Made by a program: the position numbers and the translations under genes
The notes under the pieces: model-generated
The model's database searches: none
What the model was told of the DNA's origin: nothing
The model's input: only the letters and a program-made list of their open reading frames with translations
Part shown: positions 1-6,725 of the stretch, piece after piece
Layout: each line of letters opens with the position of its first letter
Position numbering within the stretch: the stretch's first letter is position 1
Origin: Gelidibacter salicanalis
Lineage (GTDB): Bacteria; Bacteroidota; Bacteroidia; Flavobacteriales; Flavobacteriaceae
Direction: 5' to 3'
Assembly (NCBI RefSeq): GCF_007997285.1
Contig: NZ_VORX01000004.1
Span: forward strand, 248,001 to 312,000
Length of the DNA stretch: 64,000 nt

Positions 1-1818
1 AAAATAATTTAGATTGCAGTTTCTCAATTTCAAAACTTTAAGATTGCTAAGTTTGTCAATATTTAACTCATTGGGATCTATAGGATTGCCAGATAAGTGA
101 AGTTCCTCCAAATTAATTAATCTGCCTATTTTTTCGGGTAGATGTTGAATGGAGTTATCTGAAATATCAAGAATTTTTAAATGTTTTAAATCGAAAATCA
201 CCTCTGGTAAAAAGGTCAAACCCATGCCATTTAATGTTAGTGTGGTTTCTTTTTTATCTATATTATTTTGAATTAGTTTAACACAGGCCGCAAATGGGCT
301 AGCTATAAATCCGTTGAGGAAATTATCGTTTACTGATGATTTTCCAAACACAGATAACGTAGTTCTTTGACTAGAATTAAGAGAATCCATGTAAATATTT
401 ATGGCACTTATTAAATGTTGGTTAGTGATATTTTGTTCAGATAGATAGAGCACTTTAAAAAGGAATTTTGTGAAATATCCATGATCAGTGTCTTCTAATG
501 CCCATTGCGTATCCTTGGCCGCAGTTATGACAACTATATTTTTGGAGATTAAATCGGATGTTGCTTTTTTAATATTGTTTATTTCTTTAAAATCATCTCT
601 AATCAAATTATCTAAATGATATGAAAAATCAGTATCCAAGAGGAGCGTATAAGTACAATCGTTAGGGAATTTATTAATCTGCCTCAAAACTTCCAAAAGA
701 GAAAGCGTTGTAGAATCACTTAATATTAAGGCTTTGTCTTGTATATTTTGAATTATACTTTGAGGTTCAACATGTGATGCGATGTCATTATTTTTTAAAT
801 TATCAATAGAGCCACCTTGTCCAGAATAATAAAAAACAAAAGAGTCGCCACCTTTAATCTCCTTGAAAAGAATGTAGTCAAAATATTCTTGAATTTTATT
901 ATAGTTTGCATGTTCATTGATAAGAAGATGGGTTCTGCAAATATAACCTTCAGCTACATGCTCCTCTAAATAATCACGTATTGCAGTAGAATCATTAACT
1001 GCGGACCGCAGGCGAAGATTATCATAACTTGGATAGTCATTAATGCCCAAAATCAAAGCATGTAGGGTAGGGGTCTTAGATGTATTTGTCTTGATCCCAT
1101 CAAGGATTTTTTTCTTGATATTCGTGGGAAGTTTTATGGTGATCGTTTCTGAGGAATTATGATCTTGACTTAAAAAATCTTTAAGTTTCTCAATTTGAGG
1201 GCTGAAATTTTGTTTTGAATCTTGATCTAACTGCTGATATATATTTAAAAACTCAACCAGTTTTTTTTGTTCGACGGTCAGATTATTATGGTTAAGCACT
1301 TTCAAATAGTAACCCACGGCATTTTTTTGATCGTTGATGTTGTTGAGCCTATTAAATCTATTAACAATATTATGTGTAACGCGCTCTGCCTCAGCAATGG
1401 GATTTAAAATAATATTCCCCTCTATCCTGTAGGATTCAAGATGTTTTAAACTGGGAAAATGTTTTTTACATTCCCAGATGTAGGACAGCATAAAATTCCC
1501 AATTTCTTGAAGAATTTCATTTGCATTGTCCTTGTGCATCATTTTATTTCTCAATTTATCCTGGATGGTTGGGTGGATGATGAACGAGTTGTAACCTATA
1601 CGCTCAATTTCGGGTGATTGCAGTAAATCAGCACATGTAATAGCTCTCAGCTTGTATTTGTTGGTTTCCTCTTCAGGTTCAAATTTCTCAAAAATATTGA
1701 GGTATAGTTTATGGAGAATGTCAATATTGAACCAAGGGAGAATGGCGCCATAGCATGAGAAATTTTCCAATCGCGATTGGCGCTTATGATCTATATGTGG
1801 CATGCCTTGAGCGATCAT
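1..1818 (-). CDS. Caspase-fold protein with lost catalytic dyad and C-terminal leucine-rich repeats (partial)
   Basis: This frame stays open for 606 codons from the ATG at 1818 to the window edge, so the C-terminus is missing. Residues 1-250 are a helical region I do not recognise. Residues about 253-500 follow the caspase (peptidase C14) order: LHALILGINDYPSYDNLRLR, then a strand ending YYSGQGG, then TLLLDTDFSY. The catalytic His of YYSGHG is Gln334 and the Cys of DSC is replaced at Asp397, so it should be proteolytically dead. From about residue 527 there are leucine-rich repeats (LTLNGMGLTFLP, LKILDISDNSIQHLP, LEELHLSGNPI, LKVLKLRNCNL). The upstream vWA gene stops in the same frame one codon before this ATG, so it is the operon's last visible gene. 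I infer a sensor or decoy role through the LRR, not protease activity. The fold call is fairly firm; the role is speculative. Confidence 0.8.
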   Translation of the reverse strand, partial: MIAQGMPHIDHKRQSRLENFSCYGAILPWFNIDILHKLYLNIFEKFEPEEETNKYKLRAITCADLLQSPEIERIGYNSFIIHPTIQDKLRNKMMHKDNANEILQEIGNFMLSYIWECKKHFPSLKHLESYRIEGNIILNPIAEAERVTHNIVNRFNRLNNINDQKNAVGYYLKVLNHNNLTVEQKKLVEFLNIYQQLDQDSKQNFSPQIEKLKDFLSQDHNSSETITIKLPTNIKKKILDGIKTNTSKTPTLHALILGINDYPSYDNLRLRSAVNDSTAIRDYLEEHVAEGYICRTHLLINEHANYNKIQEYFDYILFKEIKGGDSFVFYYSGQGGSIDNLKNNDIASHVEPQSIIQNIQDKALILSDSTTLSLLEVLRQINKFPNDCTYTLLLDTDFSYHLDNLIRDDFKEINNIKKATSDLISKNIVVITAAKDTQWALEDTDHGYFTKFLFKVLYLSEQNITNQHLISAINIYMDSLNSSQRTTLSVFGKSSVNDNFLNGFIASPFAACVKLIQNNIDKKETTLTLNGMGLTFLPEVIFDLKHLKILDISDNSIQHLPEKIGRLINLEELHLSGNPIDPNELNIDKLSNLKVLKLRNCNLNYF

Positions 1819-1821
1819 GGT

Positions 1822-2979
1822 TTATATTGTAGGTTTTGCTTCATGAATGATTTTATGCAAACTTATATCGTCGGGATGACTCATGGGAATCATCATTTGA
1901 AGTCGCTTAGCGGTACAATCATTTAAATACTCAAAAGGAATTGGATTGATCCAATGCACAAAGTCTGAAAAACTTTTAAGATATTTCCATAATCTCACGG
2001 TTGCGGTCATTCGGTCCTTATTTACAATTCCTGAATGACCTCCAGCATCACTTAAAACAAAAAACCAAGTTTTGCTATTCCATTGGGGATTTTTAGAAAG
2101 CTCATTTTTAAAACTTCCAGCGGTTTTAAATTGATATTTCCCGTCAATATATTCTGGCAAATTATTAAAAACATAGTGCTCCACATGACAATGTGGAATT
2201 TGCCGTAAGCTTTCTTTAAAATTATCTTCAATAAATTCATAGGCCAACATAGACCCATTACGATCTGCCAATAAGACCACGTTGGAGTAACTGGCATCAT
2301 CAAATTCATAAGTAAGATCTATAATAAATCCTTTTTGAATGTACTCTATGACCATTTCTGGAATATCTAATCGGTCGGATATAACTTGTTCCGTGGTTTC
2401 CACTTTTCTTCTGAGACGTTGTGCAAAGTTTCGGACCTCAAATGGCATGATTGCTTTATCCGCTAACATAAATTTATGGTTTGGTCGGGTGAATTCAACA
2501 TCGTCGTCTGCGTTTTCTTTTTTGATATCCCGGAGTACCAATTCAAAATCGATCATACCTTCCTCTTTCCTAGTGTCTTCTAATATGTTTTCAGGCTTCT
2601 TTTCGTTTATTAGGTCTTTATCTGGAGAATTGGAAACCTGGGTAGCATCTTGATTATGTAAAACTTCTGGCGTGTTTTCCTTTTCGTTGGGTAACACTTT
2701 CTCAAACAGCACTTCTTTATCAAAAAACAGATTAAAATAGCGATCATATTCTAGCTCGTATTGAGGATTGTTGAGCCAAAATATTTTAGTAAAATTCAAT
2801 AAACTGCTGCGTCCCTCTAATAGATGTTTTTTTTCGCCACTACTTTTGGAAGTATTCACAAGAGGGATTTTATGAATGGCTTCGATTAGATAAAAATATT
2901 GATCGATAGCCAAAGGAGGGCTGAACTTATTTTTTATAAATTCGAAAAATCCCCATAAAGGTGCGACCATTTTATCCAT
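1822..2979 (-). CDS. von Willebrand factor A (CoxE-like) protein, partner of the MoxR ATPase
   Basis: A 385-residue cytosolic protein with an unrecognised N-terminal half, a charged low-complexity linker (about 95-165) and a C-terminal vWA-like domain (about 215-385). The metal-site motif is VVLLADRNGS: Asp239 and Ser243 are kept but the central Ser of DxSxS is Asn. A second acidic loop, FVLSDAGGHSG, holds Asp311, and VHWINPIPFEYL resembles the 'WLNP' end of CoxE-like vWA proteins. It starts one base after the MoxR gene stop, so the two are probably translated together. MoxR and vWA proteins are known to work in pairs, the vWA protein acting as adaptor for AAA+-driven remodelling. Here the pair probably gates the neighbouring caspase and gasdermin proteins; this is inferred from operon context. 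Confidence 0.72.
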   Translation of the reverse strand: MDKMVAPLWGFFEFIKNKFSPPLAIDQYFYLIEAIHKIPLVNTSKSSGEKKHLLEGRSSLLNFTKIFWLNNPQYELEYDRYFNLFFDKEVLFEKVLPNEKENTPEVLHNQDATQVSNSPDKDLINEKKPENILEDTRKEEGMIDFELVLRDIKKENADDDVEFTRPNHKFMLADKAIMPFEVRNFAQRLRRKVETTEQVISDRLDIPEMVIEYIQKGFIIDLTYEFDDASYSNVVLLADRNGSMLAYEFIEDNFKESLRQIPHCHVEHYVFNNLPEYIDGKYQFKTAGSFKNELSKNPQWNSKTWFFVLSDAGGHSGIVNKDRMTATVRLWKYLKSFSDFVHWINPIPFEYLNDCTAKRLQMMIPMSHPDDISLHKIIHEAKPTI

Positions 2980-2980
2980 G

Positions 2981-3985
2981 TCATGAATTTAATTTTAGGG
3001 CAATTTTTTGAAGCTGTGCATCATCAACTAAGTGTTCGAACTTATCACCGTGATGCATCACTCTGAAGACCAGAATTTTTAGCCAATCTAACATTTCACT
3101 TACGGAAGGTGGTTTACTACCGGTTTCTTCTTTTTTTAAGGCAACATACTTGTCCACGAATAAGGCTAGTTGATCTTTTGAAAGTTCGATGAATTCATGT
3201 TCACCCAAATCACTGTAAAACTCTTCCATTTTGACTAGGGCAATTTTATTTAAAAATTCTTTATTAAAACTCGGGATATAATAATACAAACAACGCCTTA
3301 AGAATGCCGGCGGTAGTTCTCTTTCATTATTGCTGGTTATAAAAATTAATGGAATTAATTCTCGTGGTGCTTGGATATAGGTGTCATTTTTTTCATTGAT
3401 TTTAAAGCGCATTTCATCCAATTCCAGCAAGAGGTCATTTGGAAAATCAATATCACCCTTATCAATTTCATCAATTAGCAATATGGTTTTTTTTCCCATT
3501 TGGGAACCCGCGGTAAAGGCTTTGCCCAATGCTTCAAGCGTTATGTAATTGTCCGGATTTGATGCTCTTTTACTTGCTTGTATATCTGAAGAAGAAATGG
3601 TAGCATCACGCATTCTGCCCACATGATCAAAAATATACCCGCCATCTTTAGCTTTACTTTTTGACTTGATATGCCATTCAAAATAATATTTATTGGCTTC
3701 TTCTTTATAAAAATAGGATGCTAAGGCTTGAGCAAGTTTGGTTTTTCCCGATCCTGGTTCTCCCTTTATTAAAAGTGGCCGTCCCGTAACTATGGCAGCA
3801 TTGACCGCAATAGCCAATTCTCTGCTTAACATATAGGCGCTGACAGGTTTGGATTTGCCTTCGAGTTCATTATAATTTAATTTTCGGTGCTCAAAGTCAT
3901 AGGTAATATCATACTCTTTGATATTAATTCTAGGAATTTCTATCTCAAGTACGCCATTTAAGTCAAGAAGTTCAAGTGTCTTCAT
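2981..3985 (-). CDS. MoxR-family AAA+ ATPase
   Basis: A 334-residue ATPase of typical MoxR size. Walker A is GEPGSGKT (residues 75-82), Walker B is ILLIDEIDKGD with Asp172-Glu173, and the sensor region reads FITSNNERELPPAFLRRC, with arginines that fit the sensor and arginine-finger positions. After the ATPase core comes a small helical lid containing PPSVSEMLDWLKIL, a common MoxR C-terminal signature. It lies 9 bp after the CHAT protease gene and 1 bp before the vWA gene. MoxR proteins hydrolyse ATP to remodel or activate partner proteins. In this operon the likely partners are the vWA protein and the caspase-like proteins. Family call is firm; the defence role is inferred. Confidence 0.88.
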   Translation of the reverse strand: MKTLELLDLNGVLEIEIPRINIKEYDITYDFEHRKLNYNELEGKSKPVSAYMLSRELAIAVNAAIVTGRPLLIKGEPGSGKTKLAQALASYFYKEEANKYYFEWHIKSKSKAKDGGYIFDHVGRMRDATISSSDIQASKRASNPDNYITLEALGKAFTAGSQMGKKTILLIDEIDKGDIDFPNDLLLELDEMRFKINEKNDTYIQAPRELIPLIFITSNNERELPPAFLRRCLYYYIPSFNKEFLNKIALVKMEEFYSDLGEHEFIELSKDQLALFVDKYVALKKEETGSKPPSVSEMLDWLKILVFRVMHHGDKFEHLVDDAQLQKIALKLNS

Positions 3986-3994
3986 ACGTATCAG

Positions 3995-5857
3995 TTAAAT
4001 TCGGATAATTTTTTTTGGTGAGATGTTATAGGTGTTGCATACAAATTCTATTACTGACGACGGACAGCACGTTATATATTGATCTAGATTTATTGAGTTT
4101 GCAATGCGCTTCACACTTTGTTCAATTTCATACGTGCTATTTTCTAAATTGTGCCTATCGCACCATCTTTTAATGGACTCAGCGTTAACGGGTTCAGGAT
4201 TTTCAAAATTTTTAATATATGCCCGATTTAGACGGGGGTTCAATTGAAATCCATTGTCCTCCTGTAAAAAGAAAAAATAGGCAGGTTTTATTTCTACATC
4301 TGGGCTTTCTTTAAATTCAATAATCTTTTCAATTTCCAATAAAAAGTTTTTACAGATTTCTGTCCATTTTTGTAAAGGAATATTTCGGTTTTTAAAAATA
4401 AAAATAGCTTCCTCGTCCAAGAGACTCATAAATTTACCTCTTAAACCTTGTTCGTTAATGCCATATGTGTGCTCAATTTCCTTTAAAAGTGTAGAGTTAA
4501 ACATTTCATCTGGATCGCTATAAAAGCTATCCACAACTATCACAGGTCTTTTATAGGAGAATTTCTTTTTAATATTGTTAATGATAAAATTGATCAGGTT
4601 TTCATTGAAAAATCGACCCGTATATATCCTAAGATATTTGTCGTTATATTGAGCGAAATCGGAGTATAAAAAGTTCTTTGACGGAACCTCAAAATCTAAT
4701 GTGATTTGAGTTCTTAAATAGTAGTCTAAGTCATTTGGTAGAAGTTCTGATAAGAATTTATTATTTGCCAAAAGTGGATTATTCTCTAACAATTCAGATG
4801 GTTTAGCCTTGAACTTGTAAATCTTCGTGTTTTTATTTATTTCAGATAATATCTCTGGATTGTTAATGACTTTATTCAAATCGATATTATCCTGAGCACA
4901 AATTAAAACTCGATAATGAGTTATTTCCCAATTAATTTCCTGCAAATGTTCTTTAATTGCCTCTGGCATTTTATTGTCTTGGTCAGTGATAATCAGCAAT
5001 AAAATGGGTTCATGCATCATAAACGCCATTTTATCTTGGTTTAGGAGTTCAATTTCATTTTCAGGAATAACAATGAGTTCTAATCTTTCATTAAGATCAT
5101 TGGCTACAAAGTCTTCTTTAAACTTTTTAATATAATTAGTGTCATTAAACCAAGTGAGCACGACCGGTCTATTGTTGTCTATATCTTCCATTTTTTTTAA
5201 GAAATTGGGAGGTGCCAAATAATGTTGCTTGAATCTTTCTTTTAAAAAAACAATTTGCAGTTTGTTGATTTGAGATTCTTCCACCTCGCTTTTGGCGCCC
5301 TCTCCTCGAGATAATGTAATGGAATTATCAGATGATCCGCGTTCAGAAACGGCAATCAATGCCTGTGCAAATGCCAGTGAAAAAGTTAAGCTATTTTCCA
5401 AAAGACGCTGGTAAAATTCAACTTGAAAGTTTATTGCCCAATCATTGCCAATGTCGTTATGTTCTTTAGTTCCAATGACAATAGGAATATTGTGTTTGTT
5501 GACCAATTGTACTAAATCTGCCGAACGACATGACGAGAAAAAACAAAATTTGATTGACTCGTGTTCCAGTAATTTTGCCAGTTCATCATTTTTAATAATC
5601 CAATCCACATAAGGAATTCCTTGAACTGTGCCATGGCTACTGAAATGCAGGTATAAATCATGTCTATTTTTATGTTTAGTTAGTTTCTGTAAATAGTCGA
5701 ATAACACATCCTTGTTAGGACAAAATTGGACATCAATGTCAACACCAGTACCCGTATTATTTTTATTAAGAATTACTTTATAAAATTGTTTATAATCACT
5801 GTTATTTATTTCAGCATTGTCTTGCGAACCGTTATATAAAACAATGAGCTTTTTCAT
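3995..5857 (-). CDS. CHAT-domain (caspase-like) protease with large C-terminal regulatory region
   Basis: A 620-residue protein. The N-terminal 190 residues form a CHAT/caspase-like fold: LYLHFSSHGTVQG supplies catalytic His75 and KFCFFSSCRSADL supplies Cys110, the spacing expected for CHAT proteases. It continues IPIVIGTKEHNDIGNDWAIN, as CHAT domains do. Residues about 225-620 resemble a STAND-like or adaptor region (RPVVLTWFNDTNYIKKF; RPVIVVDSFYS) but show no P-loop, so it may be a degenerate STAND module of the kind described in vWA-MoxR-associated proteins. The start is 2 bp after the stop of a 42-codon ORF and the stop is 9 bp before moxR. It probably cleaves a partner in this operon, perhaps the gasdermin, when licensed by MoxR-vWA. 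Protease call is good; substrate and C-terminal assignment are inference. Confidence 0.75.
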   Translation of the reverse strand: MKKLIVLYNGSQDNAEINNSDYKQFYKVILNKNNTGTGVDIDVQFCPNKDVLFDYLQKLTKHKNRHDLYLHFSSHGTVQGIPYVDWIIKNDELAKLLEHESIKFCFFSSCRSADLVQLVNKHNIPIVIGTKEHNDIGNDWAINFQVEFYQRLLENSLTFSLAFAQALIAVSERGSSDNSITLSRGEGAKSEVEESQINKLQIVFLKERFKQHYLAPPNFLKKMEDIDNNRPVVLTWFNDTNYIKKFKEDFVANDLNERLELIVIPENEIELLNQDKMAFMMHEPILLLIITDQDNKMPEAIKEHLQEINWEITHYRVLICAQDNIDLNKVINNPEILSEINKNTKIYKFKAKPSELLENNPLLANNKFLSELLPNDLDYYLRTQITLDFEVPSKNFLYSDFAQYNDKYLRIYTGRFFNENLINFIINNIKKKFSYKRPVIVVDSFYSDPDEMFNSTLLKEIEHTYGINEQGLRGKFMSLLDEEAIFIFKNRNIPLQKWTEICKNFLLEIEKIIEFKESPDVEIKPAYFFFLQEDNGFQLNPRLNRAYIKNFENPEPVNAESIKRWCDRHNLENSTYEIEQSVKRIANSINLDQYITCCPSSVIEFVCNTYNISPKKIIRI

Positions 5858-5859
5858 TT

Positions 5860-5988
5860 TTATAATTCAATTAATAAGGGATATTCTCTATTGTTATCGA
5901 TCTCTAATCTCTCGAGTAAATGCATGTCATCTTTAGTGAGGTTTTCAAAACTTTTTTGCTCACCTCTGGCAGATTTTAAATTTTTCAT
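5860..5988 (-). CDS. 42-residue peptide between gasdermin and CHAT protease
   Basis: A short ORF fills what would otherwise be a 130-bp gap in a tightly packed operon. Its ATG (5988-5986) overlaps the gasdermin stop as TGATG, and its TAA ends 2 bp before the CHAT start codon, exactly how coupled genes are spaced. The product begins MKNLKSARGEQKSFENLTKD and ends NNREYPLLIEL; it is charged, probably helical in the middle (DDMHLLERLEI), and has no membrane segment. No family is recognised. It could be an inhibitor, an adaptor, or a protease substrate tag split from a neighbour. It could also be an unexpressed chance ORF, although the spacing argues against that. Confidence 0.55.
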   Translation of the reverse strand: MKNLKSARGEQKSFENLTKDDMHLLERLEIDNNREYPLLIEL

Positions 5989-6707
5989 CAATTGCCGCGT
6001 GAGAACTTGCCCGTTTGTGGATCAATAATCAGTTCCAGAGCACTGAATGCAAAGCTCAAATCATAAGGGGCCTCAAAGGCAACAACATTTTCGGCAGTTT
6101 TGTTCACTTTCACATTGATGTTGAGACCAGAAATAGCTTCTTGAATTAATGGAACTTCAACATTGACACCAATTTCGGATTCTGAAAATGTACTTATCGA
6201 AAAATTATTGGATACCATGACGTCAGTAATAAGGCCCAATTGTACCTTTTTATCTTTAATCGCTTTACTTAGAATGAAATTATCAGGATCTCCTAGTACA
6301 TTATTTTGAGAAAGAATCATCCCAAATTGAAGTGGGTCAATATATCTTCGCCGAACGTTTTGAAAGGAGAATGCCATCTTCTTTGATTTCTTAAAAGCGG
6401 CACCTACTGAAGCTGGATCTACCCCCAATACTTTAAGAAAACCACTTAAAATTTGAAATCCAGTTTCAAAATCTGTTATTTTAGATTGTTTATCTGAAAC
6501 AGATGCTACTGGCTCTTCTTGTATGGGAACATCGTGTGGAAAGCCATTTTTTACCAAATATTTGAATTCTCCTAAATAGGATGGTTTACTTCGGTCAACT
6601 TCCAGCATACAAAGCGGTTGGATCCTAGCTTCAGGAGCTTTTAAAGGGTTAGCACCAAAATGATCCCTGATGTGATCAGTAATGTCGTTTTTGCAAATTC
6701 GTCCCAT
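5988..6707 (-). CDS. Bacterial gasdermin-like pore-forming protein
   Basis: A 239-residue protein without signal peptide. It matches the bacterial gasdermin pattern as I know it: a near-N-terminal cysteine (Cys5 in MGRICKND; bacterial gasdermins carry an acylated Cys here); an early ARIQPLCMLEV...YLGEFKYLV segment; AAFKKSKKMAFSFQNV then IDPLQFGMIL; VQLGLITDVMVSNNFSI; GVNVEVPLIQEA; and VVAFEAPYDLSFAFSALEL near the end. Length is close to the usual 240-280. About 12 residues (IDPQTGKFSRGN) follow the last strand and would be the short autoinhibitory tail that proteases remove. It lies 18 bp after an active-looking caspase gene, the typical partner. Activated gasdermins assemble membrane pores that kill the cell. 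Assignment rests on motif memory, not alignment. Confidence 0.72.
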   Translation of the reverse strand: MGRICKNDITDHIRDHFGANPLKAPEARIQPLCMLEVDRSKPSYLGEFKYLVKNGFPHDVPIQEEPVASVSDKQSKITDFETGFQILSGFLKVLGVDPASVGAAFKKSKKMAFSFQNVRRRYIDPLQFGMILSQNNVLGDPDNFILSKAIKDKKVQLGLITDVMVSNNFSISTFSESEIGVNVEVPLIQEAISGLNINVKVNKTAENVVAFEAPYDLSFAFSALELIIDPQTGKFSRGN

Positions 6708-6725
6708 GATTTATGTATTTTATGA

